This document shows positions 6,722-13,081 of a stretch of DNA of 13,081 nt, one piece after another. A program made the position numbers and the translations under genes. Every line of letters begins with the position of its first letter. Positions within the stretch are counted from its first letter, which is position 1. The stretch is from Bacteroidales bacterium H5 (lineage in GTDB: Bacteria; Bacteroidota; Bacteroidia; Bacteroidales; Muribaculaceae). The notes under the pieces were generated by a model. That model saw only the letters and a list, made by a program, of their open reading frames with translations, had not been told where the DNA came from and ran no database searches. The DNA is taken from assembly GCA_001701225.1 (NCBI GenBank), contig DAAQ01000047.1:1-13081 (forward strand), read 5' to 3'.

Positions 6722-7702
6722 ATGACACAGATAAAATGTGTGGGCATCCTCACCTCGGGAGGTGACGCGCCCGGTATGAATGCGGCCATCCGCGCCGTCA
6801 CCCGCTCGGCCATCTACAGCGGCCTGAAGGTCAAAGGTATCTATCGCGGATACCGCGGCCTGATCACCGACGAGATCGTCGAGTTCAAGACCCAGAATGT
6901 CTCGAACATCATACAGGCGGGCGGCACCATCCTCAAGACCGCACGATGCAAGGAGTTCACCACCCCCGAGGGGCGTCAGCTCGCATACGACAACCTGAAG
7001 CGCCAGGAGATAGACGCCCTCGTTGTCATAGGCGGCGACGGCTCGCTGACCGGTGCCCGCATATTCGCCAACGAGTTCAACATACCCATCATCGGTCTGC
7101 CCGGCACCATCGACAACGACCTCTTCGGCACAGACTCGACCATAGGCTATGACACGGCCCTCAACACCATCATGGAGTGTGTCGACAAGATACGCGATAC
7201 CGCCACCAGCCATGAGCGCCTCTTCTTCATCGAGGTCATGGGACGCGACGCAGGCTTCCTGGCCCTCAACGGTGCCATCGCCTCGGGCGCAGAGGCCGCC
7301 ATCATCCCGGAGATCTCGACCGAGGTCGACCAGCTTGCCGAGCTCATCGAGCACGGTTTCCGTAAGAGCAAGAACTCGTCGATAGTCCTCGTGGCCGAGA
7401 GCCCCGTCACCGGCGGCGCAATGGGCCTGGCCGAGCGTGTCAAGAACGAATATCCCGGATATGACGTGAGGGTTTCCATCCTGGGCCACCTGCAGCGCGG
7501 CGGCTCGCCCACGGCATTCGACCGCATCCTGGCATCGCGCCTCGGCTCGGCGGCAATAGACGCCCTCATCGAAGACCAGCGCAACGTGATGATAGGCGTG
7601 CGCAACGACGAGATTGTCTATGTGCCCTTCTCCAAGGCCATCAAGAACGACAAGCCTATCCCCCGCGACCTCATCGACACGCTGCGCAGGCTCTCAATCT
7701 GA
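6722..7702 (+). CDS. pfkA: ATP-dependent 6-phosphofructokinase
   Basis: A 326-residue enzyme of the usual bacterial PfkA length, which phosphorylates fructose 6-phosphate to fructose 1,6-bisphosphate, the committed step of glycolysis, in the cytoplasm. Seen directly: SGGDAPGMN (12-20), nucleotide loop GGDGS (104-108), catalytic PGTIDND (127-133, proton acceptor Asp131), MGRDAG (173-178) and GHLQRGGSP (255-263). Gly107 and Gly128 are the residues found in ATP-using enzymes; the pyrophosphate-using type has Asp and Lys there. The gene has its own promoter upstream and a strong hairpin downstream, so it is probably monocistronic. Nothing unusual in the sequence. Confidence 0.97.
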   Translation: MTQIKCVGILTSGGDAPGMNAAIRAVTRSAIYSGLKVKGIYRGYRGLITDEIVEFKTQNVSNIIQAGGTILKTARCKEFTTPEGRQLAYDNLKRQEIDALVVIGGDGSLTGARIFANEFNIPIIGLPGTIDNDLFGTDSTIGYDTALNTIMECVDKIRDTATSHERLFFIEVMGRDAGFLALNGAIASGAEAAIIPEISTEVDQLAELIEHGFRKSKNSSIVLVAESPVTGGAMGLAERVKNEYPGYDVRVSILGHLQRGGSPTAFDRILASRLGSAAIDALIEDQRNVMIGVRNDEIVYVPFSKAIKNDKPIPRDLIDTLRRLSI

Positions 7703-7732
7703 CAATAGCGAATACTTGTTTTATATCAGTGC

Positions 7733-7764
7733 GACGTCGGGCGCGGCTTGTCCGCGCCCGCGTC
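7733..7764 (+). terminator. Terminator hairpin after pfkA
   Basis: GACG-(T)-C-GGGCGCGG (7733-7746) pairs with CCGCGCCC-GCGTC (7752-7764) around the 5-nt loop CTTGT; 13 pairs with one bulge. It is followed by TTAAAC, only a short T-run. Its place between pfkA and the next gene supports a terminator. Confidence 0.65.
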
Positions 7765-7783
7765 TTAAACACACCATCGGCAA

Positions 7784-8437
7784 ATGATTGAGGTCAGGAA
7801 CATAACCAAGAGCTATGACTCGCTGCGCGTGCTCGACGACGTGAGCCTCGACATCGCGCCCGGCGAGTTCCTGTCTATCGTGGGGCCGAGCGGCGCGGGC
7901 AAGACCACGCTGCTCCAGATAATAGGCTCGCTCGAGGCCCCCGACTCGGGCCATGTGCTCTATGACGGCACCGACATCGTGGGGATGAAGGAGGGGGCGC
8001 TCGCCTCGTTCCGCAACCTCAACATAGGGTTCGTGTTCCAGTTCCATCAGCTTCTGCCCGAATTCACCGTCACCGAGAACGTGGCTCTCCCGGCCATGAT
8101 TGCCGGACGCAGCCGCCGCGAGGCCATGGAGCGTGCCTCGGTGCTGCTCTCGGACCTCGGCCTGGGGTCGCGCCTCACCCACCGGCCGGGCCAGCTCTCG
8201 GGTGGCGAGCGCCAGAGGGCCGCAGTGGCCAGGGCACTCATCAACAATCCCCGCGTCATCCTGGCCGACGAGCCGTCGGGGAGTCTCGACTCGCGCAACC
8301 GCGAGGAACTTTACTCACTCTTTTTCGACCTGCGTTCGCGCACAGGAAGCACCTTTGTCATCGTGACTCACGACGAGTCGCTGGCACTGACATCCGACCG
8401 TGTCATCCACATGCAGGACGGCCGCATACTGTCATGA
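7784..8437 (+). CDS. lolD: LolD-like ABC transporter ATP-binding protein
   Basis: A 217-residue ATPase subunit of the LolD/MacB group. Visible motifs: Walker A GPSGAGKT (34-41), Q-loop in FQFHQLLPEF (85-94), signature LSGGE (138-142), Walker B VILADEP (158-164) and switch His196. The FQFHQLLPEF stretch is typical of LolD, which powers release of lipoproteins from the inner membrane towards the outer membrane through the LolCE permease. No permease gene lies in the window, so its partner must be encoded elsewhere. The stop codon overlaps the start of the following lipoprotein gene (ATGA at 8434-8437), indicating translational coupling. Assignment to LolD rather than another MacB-like exporter is likely but not certain. 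Confidence 0.87.
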   Translation: MIEVRNITKSYDSLRVLDDVSLDIAPGEFLSIVGPSGAGKTTLLQIIGSLEAPDSGHVLYDGTDIVGMKEGALASFRNLNIGFVFQFHQLLPEFTVTENVALPAMIAGRSRREAMERASVLLSDLGLGSRLTHRPGQLSGGERQRAAVARALINNPRVILADEPSGSLDSRNREELYSLFFDLRSRTGSTFVIVTHDESLALTSDRVIHMQDGRILS

Positions 8438-9135
8438 ATACCCGACCTCTCCTATCCTCACTGTGCGCACTCGTCGCCCTCACGTTCGCCTCGTGCCGTC
8501 CCGACGGTGTCGACGGCGAGGTGCTGATGACATTCACCGACCTGGCCACATACGAGGGGGATACCGCCCCGGGTGGACATGCGGCATTCAGCGTGATACG
8601 CGACGGCGACCAGCCTGCGGCACAGCTCTACTCCGACATAACCCTCGCCGACCGGCAGACCGAGGGCACGAGGATGCTCATCTCATATACGACCCCGAAC
8701 AACCTTCCATACACCACAGGCCCGGTCTCGATAATCAGCGGCTATGCCGTCAACCAGGGTCCTGCCGTCACCGAGTGGCGCGACGAATACCGGGGCTGGG
8801 ACGCAGACCCGGTATGGCTCAACAGCGTGTGGCGCACAGGTAGGTTTGTCAATTTCAACGTCCGTCTGGCCTACAGCACCCGGCCCAGGATATTCACCCT
8901 TGTGGCCGCCGAGGGATGGGAATCGCAACAGTGGCCAGACCTGTATCTTGCACACGCACTCCCCCCGGATGTCGGCGAGACGCACGACCGCCGCTATTAT
9001 GCCTCATACGACATCTCTGCGATATGGGACCGCCCTGCCGTGCTGGGCGTGAGGGTACATGTGGCCACAGACAACCTCGGAGGCATCAAGGTGTTCGAGT
9101 TTGCCAAAACAGCCTCTTCGCAAAGCGCTGAATGA
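8434..9135 (+). CDS. NigD-like lipoprotein
   Basis: A 233-residue lipoprotein. The N-terminus has a short positive start, a hydrophobic stretch and a lipobox FAS-C with the acylated Cys at 21. The mature part is rich in beta-strand-like alternation and aromatic residues; its order (small N-terminal barrel-like part, then a sandwich-like part from about 125 with VWRTGRFVNFNVRLAY and a closing strand LGGIKVFEF) resembles the Bacteroidota NigD-like family, whose role is unknown. I assign the family by overall pattern, not by a diagnostic motif. The start codon overlaps the LolD stop, so the two are made together; the lipoprotein may be a client or helper of lipoprotein export, which is only an inference. 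Confidence 0.8.
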   Translation: MNTRPLLSSLCALVALTFASCRPDGVDGEVLMTFTDLATYEGDTAPGGHAAFSVIRDGDQPAAQLYSDITLADRQTEGTRMLISYTTPNNLPYTTGPVSIISGYAVNQGPAVTEWRDEYRGWDADPVWLNSVWRTGRFVNFNVRLAYSTRPRIFTLVAAEGWESQQWPDLYLAHALPPDVGETHDRRYYASYDISAIWDRPAVLGVRVHVATDNLGGIKVFEFAKTASSQSAE

Positions 9136-9143
9136 CACCCCCT

Positions 9144-9173
9144 TGTTCCGCGACTGCTCATTCGGGCGGAATA
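9144..9173 (+). terminator. Weak hairpin after the NigD-like gene
   Basis: TGTTCCGC (9144-9151) can pair with GCGGAATA (9166-9173), eight pairs including one G-U, around a 14-nt loop. There is no U-run. A second small stem AAGGG/CCCTT lies at 9180-9196. Either could end the lolD transcript before the oxidoreductase operon. Confidence 0.3.
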
Positions 9174-9225
9174 TGTGCAAAGGGTTAAATTCCCTTAAAC
9201 CGCGACAGACCACATTATTTTTATG

Positions 9226-9233
9226 TATATTTG
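9226..9233 (+). promoter_or_regulatory. Putative -7 box of the oxidoreductase operon
   Basis: TATATTTG fits TAnnTTTG exactly and lies 49 bp before the first gene of the operon, in a locally AT-rich stretch. No TTG is found 19-21 nt upstream, so the -33 half is missing or weak, which may mean an activator is needed. Confidence 0.5.
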
Positions 9234-9282
9234 TGTTGAATAATATTGTTCATCACACAAAACCTCAACATACCAACAGAAT

Positions 9283-9513
9283 ATGGCAAAGATAATCGGA
9301 GCAGTCGACATCGACCGCGAGCGCTGCAAGGGGTGTGACCTCTGCGTAGTGGCCTGTCCGTGCTCGGTGCTCGCCCTCGAGACAAAAGATGTCAACGACC
9401 GCGGCTACCACTATGCCGCCGACGTGGCCCCCGAGGCTTGCATCGGATGTGCCGCCTGTGCCACGGTGTGCCCCGACGGGTGCATCACCGTCTATCGAGT
9501 AGTTGAAAAATAA
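9283..9513 (+). CDS. 2-oxoacid:ferredoxin oxidoreductase, delta subunit (2[4Fe-4S] ferredoxin)
   Basis: A 76-residue ferredoxin-like electron-transfer subunit. Two complete CxxCxxCxxxCP clusters are visible: Cys15, 18, 21, 25 and Cys53, 56, 59, 63, each followed by Pro, for two [4Fe-4S] centres. It opens an operon whose next genes encode the alpha, beta and gamma subunits, so it should carry electrons from the thiamine-bound intermediate to free ferredoxin. Such a small delta subunit encoded first is usual for KorDABC/Vor operons of Bacteroidales. The substrate (2-oxoglutarate or branched-chain 2-oxoacids) cannot be settled from sequence alone. Confidence 0.9.
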   Translation: MAKIIGAVDIDRERCKGCDLCVVACPCSVLALETKDVNDRGYHYAADVAPEACIGCAACATVCPDGCITVYRVVEK

Positions 9514-9532
9514 TCCCCGCACTCAACACAAT

Positions 9533-10621
9533 ATGGAAGAAGAAATCAGATTGATGAAAGGCAATGAGGCCATAGCCCATGCCGCAATCCGATATGGCGT
9601 GGACGGCTATTTCGGCTATCCCATCACTCCGCAGAGCGAGATTCTCGAGACCCTCGAGGAGCTGATGCCGTGGGACACCACCGGCATGGTGGTGCTTCAG
9701 GCCGAGAGCGAGGTGGCGGCCATCAACATGGTCTATGGGGGCGCCGCCACAGGCAAGGCCTGCATGACATCCTCGTCGAGTCCCGGTGTCAGCCTCAAGC
9801 AGGAGGGCATATCATATATCGCAGCCGGAGAGCTCCCGGCACTTATCATCAACTGTATGCGCGGCGGCCCCGGCCTCGGCACCATACAGCCGTCGCAGGC
9901 CGACTATTTCCAGGCCGTCAAGGGTGGCGGCCATGGCGACTACCACCTCATCGTGCTCGCACCGGCGTCCGTCCAGGAGATGGCCGATTTCGTAGGCCTC
10001 GGCTTTGACCTCGCCTTCAAGTACCGCAATCCGGTGATGATGCTGGCCGACGGTGTCGTGGGCCAGATGATGGAGAAGGTCGTGCTTCCCCCTGTGCGCC
10101 CGCGGCGTACAGACGAAGAGATAGCCCTGCAGTGCCCCTGGGCCGTAACAGGGTGCCCCGAGACACGCCGCCCCAACGTGCAGACCACCCTCGAGCTCGA
10201 TCCCGCGCTGATGGAGAAGAACAACATCCATCTTCAGGAGAAATACGACCTCATCTCGGCCAACGAGGTGCGGTTCCAGGAATATGAGACCGAAGACGCC
10301 GAATATCTCGTTATGGCGTTCGGCTCGGTGGCGCGCATCTGCCAGAAAGCCATCGAGGAGGCACGCGCCAAGGGCATCAAGGTAGGTCTGCTCAGGCCCA
10401 TAACCCTCTGGCCCTTCCCGGCCGCCGAGGTGGCACGCCTGAGCCGTCAGGTCAAGGGTATCCTCGTGGTCGAGCTCAACGCCGGCCAGATGATCGAGGA
10501 TGTGCGCCTCAGCCTCGACGAGCGTGTGCCCGTACATCATTTCGGCCGCATGGGCGGCATAGTCATGGACCCCGACGAGGTGCTCCGGGCCCTCAAGGAC
10601 AAATTTGAAATCACACTATGA
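9533..10621 (+). CDS. vorB: 2-oxoacid:ferredoxin oxidoreductase, alpha subunit (VorB/KorA type)
   Basis: A 362-residue subunit from the ATG at 9533. An in-frame ATG at 9503 would add ten residues but overlaps the delta gene, and the start MEEEIRLMKGNEA fits the family's N-terminus directly before the conserved GNEAIA. Visible features: YPITPQSEI (29-37), QAESE with the Glu that contacts thiamine diphosphate of the beta subunit (56-60), TSSSSPGVSL (79-88), and a C-terminal transketolase-like domain from about 260 (VMAFGSVA, VGLLRPITLWPFP). Together with the beta subunit it forms the catalytic core that turns a 2-oxoacid and CoA into acyl-CoA, CO2 and reduced ferredoxin. In Bacteroides close relatives are named VorB, but 2-oxoglutarate is an equally credible substrate. 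Its stop overlaps the beta start (ATGA). Confidence 0.92.
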   Translation: MEEEIRLMKGNEAIAHAAIRYGVDGYFGYPITPQSEILETLEELMPWDTTGMVVLQAESEVAAINMVYGGAATGKACMTSSSSPGVSLKQEGISYIAAGELPALIINCMRGGPGLGTIQPSQADYFQAVKGGGHGDYHLIVLAPASVQEMADFVGLGFDLAFKYRNPVMMLADGVVGQMMEKVVLPPVRPRRTDEEIALQCPWAVTGCPETRRPNVQTTLELDPALMEKNNIHLQEKYDLISANEVRFQEYETEDAEYLVMAFGSVARICQKAIEEARAKGIKVGLLRPITLWPFPAAEVARLSRQVKGILVVELNAGQMIEDVRLSLDERVPVHHFGRMGGIVMDPDEVLRALKDKFEITL

Positions 10622-11382
10622 CACGCGACGAAATAAAACAGCCACAGAACATGGTGGCCTGCAAGCCCCGTCTGCTCAACGACAACACCATGCACTACTG
10701 CCCCGGCTGCTCGCACGGAGTGGTGCACAAGCTGGTGGCCGAGGTCATCGAAGAGATGGGTGCCGAACATATAGCCATCGGTGTCGCCCCCGTGGGCTGC
10801 GCCGTGATGGCCTACAACTATATAGACGTTGACTGGATCGAAGCCGCTCACGGACGTGCGTCAGCAGTGGCCACTGCCGTCAAGAGGCTCAACCCCTCGC
10901 GCCTTGTGTTCACATATCAGGGCGACGGCGACCTCGCCGCCATAGGAACCGCCGAGACCATACACGCCGCCAACCGTGGCGAGAACATAGCCATCATATT
11001 CATCAACAACGGCATCTATGGCATGACCGGCGGACAGATGGCACCCACCACGCTCGAGGGCATGGTCACAGCCACCACCCCCTACGGACGTCGTGTCGAC
11101 CTGAACGGCCATCCGCTCAACATCACGCCGCTGCTGGCCCAGCTCGAAGGCACATGCTATGTCACACGCCAGAGCGTACACACAGCCGCCGCCGTGCGCA
11201 AGGCCAAGAAAGCCATTCGCCAGGCGTTCGAGAACTCGCTCAAGGGTCTGGGCACATCTGTCGTCGAGATTGTCTCTACCTGCTCGTCTGGCTGGAAACT
11301 CTCGCCCGATGCCGCCAACAAGTGGATGGAAGAGCACATGTTTGCCGCCTATCCCCCCGGCGACCTCAAGAAGACGTTATGA
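10618..11382 (+). CDS. 2-oxoacid:ferredoxin oxidoreductase, beta subunit (thiamine diphosphate-binding)
   Basis: A 254-residue subunit that binds thiamine diphosphate. The cofactor motif GDGD (102-105) with NNGIYGMTGGQ (130-140) is intact, and an N-terminal CPGCSH (28-33) is the family's signature; the pair of Cys there is typical of the KorB/VorA group. The start overlaps the alpha stop by the ATGA at 10618-10621, so the alpha and beta chains are translationally coupled, as expected for partners in a fixed ratio. The gene ends in another ATGA (11379-11382), but the second ATG leads only to a seven-codon frame before the gamma gene. Confidence 0.94.
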   Translation: MTRDEIKQPQNMVACKPRLLNDNTMHYCPGCSHGVVHKLVAEVIEEMGAEHIAIGVAPVGCAVMAYNYIDVDWIEAAHGRASAVATAVKRLNPSRLVFTYQGDGDLAAIGTAETIHAANRGENIAIIFINNGIYGMTGGQMAPTTLEGMVTATTPYGRRVDLNGHPLNITPLLAQLEGTCYVTRQSVHTAAAVRKAKKAIRQAFENSLKGLGTSVVEIVSTCSSGWKLSPDAANKWMEEHMFAAYPPGDLKKTL

Positions 11383-11388
11383 GCCAAA

Positions 11389-11436
11389 GGTTATCCCCAT
11401 AACCCTCTAACCCCATAACCTTATAACCCCATAACA
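11389..11436 (+). repeat. Three 16-bp tandem units in the beta-gamma gap
   Basis: CCCCATAAC recurs at 11395, 11411 and 11427, an exact 16-bp period ending against the gamma start codon at 11437. The preceding GGTTAT (11389-11394) can pair with ATAACC at 11399-11404 or 11415-11420, and partly with the third copy, giving mutually exclusive small hairpins. Almost the whole 54-bp gap is made of this repeat. Confidence 0.8.
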
Positions 11437-11970
11437 ATGAAGGAAGAAATCATCATAGCCGGATTCGGCGGCCAGGGTGTCCTCTCGATGGGCAAGATAC
11501 TGGCATACGCCGGGCTCATGGACAATCTCGAGGTGACATGGATGCCCTCATACGGTCCCGAGCAGCGCGGCGGCACAGCCAACGTCACCGTCATCCTCTC
11601 CGACGCACCCATATCGAGCCCCGTGCTCAACTCGTATGACACCGCCGTCATACTCAACCAGCAGAGCCTCGACAAGTTCGAGAAAAAGCTCAAGCCGGGC
11701 GGCACGCTCATCTATGACCCCTACAGCATCCACCATGCCCCCACCCGTACCGACATCACCGTAATACCCGTCGACGCCATGGAAGCCACATTCCAGCTCC
11801 CCTCGTCAAAGGTCTACAACATGGTCCTGCTCGGCGCCCTGCTCAAGGCGCGTACACTGGTGAGCGTCGATGCCGTGATGCGCGGCCTCAAGAAAACCCT
11901 CCCGGAACGCCACCACCATCTTCTCCCCCTCAACAAGGACGCCATACTCAAGGGTATGGAGCTCGTCTGA
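11437..11970 (+). CDS. 2-oxoacid:ferredoxin oxidoreductase, gamma subunit
   Basis: A 177-residue subunit of the pyruvate/ketoisovalerate oxidoreductase gamma family, of normal length. GFGGQGV (9-15) and PSYGPEQRGGT (37-47) are the family hallmarks; in solved relatives this subunit lies beside the CoA site. It is the fourth structural gene of the delta-alpha-beta-gamma operon, separated from beta by 54 bp filled with the 16-bp tandem repeat, whereas alpha-beta overlap. The nitroreductase gene follows after only 8 bp. Confidence 0.93.
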   Translation: MKEEIIIAGFGGQGVLSMGKILAYAGLMDNLEVTWMPSYGPEQRGGTANVTVILSDAPISSPVLNSYDTAVILNQQSLDKFEKKLKPGGTLIYDPYSIHHAPTRTDITVIPVDAMEATFQLPSSKVYNMVLLGALLKARTLVSVDAVMRGLKKTLPERHHHLLPLNKDAILKGMELV

Positions 11971-11978
11971 CCATAAGG

Positions 11979-12608
11979 ATGTCACAGATGTACAGAATCT
12001 TCGCGGCTCTCTGCGCCGCCACAATCGTACTCACAATGAACGCACTCTCCCCCCGTACCCTTCCGGCACCTGACAAGACCGGAGGCAAACCGCTGATGCA
12101 GACACTCGCCGAGCGTCACTCGGTACGCGAATTCGCACCCACCCCGTTCACAGACCGTATGCTGGGCGACCTCCTCTGGGCTGCCAACGGCATCAACCGT
12201 CCCGACGGCCATCGCACAGCACCCTCGGCCATGAACCGTCAGGAGATAGACCTGTATGTGCTCGATGCACAGGGCGCATGGCTCTACGAGCCCGAGACAC
12301 ACTCGCTCCGCCCCGTTGCCGAAGGTGACCACCGCGCCCTGCTCAACGCCGGACAGGATTTTGCCGCCACCGCCCCGGTGTCCATCGTCATGGTGATGAA
12401 CGGCGACAAGTTCCAGATGACCGGCGACCGCGCAGACCTCATGATGGCCGCCGACGCAGGCATCGTGTGCGAGAACATCAACCTCTTCTGCTCCTCGGCC
12501 GGACTCAAGACCGTTCCCCGTGCCAGCATGGACACCGATGCCCTCGTCACCCTCCTTAACCTCCCCTCCACCCAACGTCCCATCCTCAACAATCCAGTAG
12601 GATACTGA
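11979..12608 (+). CDS. Nitroreductase-family protein with N-terminal signal or anchor
   Basis: A 209-residue flavoprotein-type protein. Residues 4-23 form a hydrophobic leader (MYRIFAALCAATIVLTMNAL), so the product is probably exported or membrane-anchored; Met4 at 11988 is an alternative start. The nitroreductase/SagB-like core starts with ERHSVREF (45-52), where Arg46 and Arg50 would contact FMN, then LLWAANGINRPDGHRTAPSA (65-84) and the usual AADAGIVCENINLFCSSAGL region (157-176). It ends at NPVGY, a little shorter than relatives that continue with PxE/K. The substrate is unknown. Being 8 bp behind the gamma gene and before the terminator, it is most likely the last gene of the oxidoreductase operon. 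Confidence 0.9.
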   Translation: MSQMYRIFAALCAATIVLTMNALSPRTLPAPDKTGGKPLMQTLAERHSVREFAPTPFTDRMLGDLLWAANGINRPDGHRTAPSAMNRQEIDLYVLDAQGAWLYEPETHSLRPVAEGDHRALLNAGQDFAATAPVSIVMVMNGDKFQMTGDRADLMMAADAGIVCENINLFCSSAGLKTVPRASMDTDALVTLLNLPSTQRPILNNPVGY

Positions 12609-12624
12609 CACCACTCCGACCATC

Positions 12625-12666
12625 CATAAACATCCCTGACTCCCACATGAGCCCGGGATGTTTGTG
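12625..12666 (+). terminator. Terminator after the nitroreductase gene
   Basis: CATAAACATCCC (12625-12636) pairs with GGGATGTTTGTG (12655-12666), including one G-U, around an 18-nt loop; the nine inner pairs are perfect. It is followed by TTAAAG. It closes the operon just before the inverted repeat. Confidence 0.65.
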
Positions 12667-12679
12667 TTAAAGGAATGTT

Positions 12680-12981
12680 GCCCCGCCTTGTGCGGGGCAT
12701 GGAAAAGTAGCCCCAAGGCGTTGCCTTGGGGTAAATGTATGTTTTTTATATAATCGGCCCCCGAAGGGGTCGTGGAATATTCGCCATTTTCCCGCGTAGA
12801 TTCCCGGATACCCTGCGGGCACCCGAATAGGAAATAGAATCCCCTCCCCCGAGGCAAGCCTCAGGGCTACCATCCCATGCCCCGCGGAGCGCGGGGCACA
12901 TCATCATGCCACCAGGCCACAAAAACGCGGCAATCGTGCTGGTACGGCCCCCCCATCCAACAAAAAGTGTGGCAATGCTTC
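12680..12981 (-). repeat. Element A, copy 3 (inverted), 302 bp
   Basis: Reverse complement of the element at 610-909 and 1-300, starting with the hairpin GCCCCGCCTTGTGCGGGGC (12680-12698) and ending GGCAATGCTTC. All six stems can still be drawn; the changes include an extra pair in the CCCCAAGGC/GCCTTGGGG stem and a G-U in the next GC stem. Its hairpin end faces the 3' end of the nitroreductase gene, as copy 2 faces the 3' end of the ATPase gene. A long minus-strand open frame (11982-12857) runs from it through the nitroreductase gene and is spurious. Confidence 0.85.
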
Positions 12982-12984
12982 CCA

Positions 12985-13081
12985 CAGGCCTGGAGGGCCG
13001 TCGTCATGGTTAGCCCCGGGTGACCATCGGGAACCCGGGGACGGGTAGATATATACAGTCCGAACCCCGCAAGGGGTGACG
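12985..13081 (-). repeat. Element B (inverted, cut by window end)
   Basis: Begins CAGGCCTGGAGGGCC and matches the reverse complement of the right half of element B (about 509-606), including the ATATATAC stretch and the CCCCGCAAGGGG stem. It continues past the window. The 3-nt gap to element A (12982-12984) equals that between 606 and 610. Confidence 0.8.

Noticed and set aside
9503..9532. Ten-residue N-terminal extension of the alpha subunit
   Set aside because: It overlaps the delta gene and lies outside the family's conserved N-terminus; the ATG at 9533 fits better.
9812..10540. 242-codon minus-strand frame inside the alpha subunit gene
   Set aside because: It is fully antisense to a well-supported gene and has no domain signal.
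11982..12857. 291-codon open frame on the minus strand through the nitroreductase gene and element A
   Set aside because: It lies antisense to a clear nitroreductase gene and begins inside a repeat; GC-rich coding sequence commonly leaves the opposite strand open.

Overview
The window looks like the chromosome of a GC-rich member of the Bacteroidales, plausibly a Muribaculaceae-type gut bacterium (inference; composition judged by eye). Clues are two promoters of the Bacteroidota type (TTG, 19 nt, TAnnTTTG), absence of convincing Shine-Dalgarno sequences, a NigD-like lipoprotein, a PAP2 phosphatase joined to an outer-membrane barrel, and a four-gene 2-oxoacid:ferredoxin oxidoreductase operon of the kind annotated VorB/Kor in Bacteroides.

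Layout. Positions 1-937 hold no convincing gene. They carry a composite intergenic repeat: element A (about 300 bp, a string of six short GC-rich hairpins; copies at 1-300 and 610-909) and element B (392-606, a 215-bp near-palindrome with 56-bp arms). The same B+A unit returns inverted at 12680-13081, where B is cut by the window edge, so all ten-plus genes sit between inverted copies of a repeat of about 0.5 kb.

Minus strand, read from 4797 down to 938: an AraC-family regulator, a PAP2 phosphatase with a C-terminal beta-barrel, and an AAA/ABC-like ATPase fused to a TOPRIM (DUF4435-like) domain. Gaps are 46 and 40 bp, so they may form one operon. The regulator has a near-perfect Bacteroidota promoter almost on top of its start codon, overlapped by one of two 17-bp direct repeats 42 bp apart (candidate autoregulatory operator).

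Plus strand: a free-standing NRPS-type adenylation domain protein whose key catalytic residues are substituted (5105-6589); ATP-dependent phosphofructokinase with its own promoter (6722-7702); a LolD-like ABC ATPase translationally coupled to a NigD-like lipoprotein (7784-9135); then the 2-oxoacid:ferredoxin oxidoreductase operon delta-alpha-beta-gamma (9283-11970), closed by an exported nitroreductase-family protein (11979-12608) and a terminator. The oxidoreductase subunits together would decarboxylate a 2-oxoacid to the acyl-CoA while reducing ferredoxin (or run in reverse).

Most noteworthy: the composite hairpin repeat and its inverted arrangement, the ATPase-TOPRIM fusion with a missing Walker B glutamate (a possible OLD/PARIS-like defence protein), the probable pseudo-adenylation enzyme, the PAP2-barrel fusion, the AraC operator, and a 16-bp tandem repeat between the beta and gamma subunit genes. 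No CRISPR array, tRNA, rRNA or transposase was seen.
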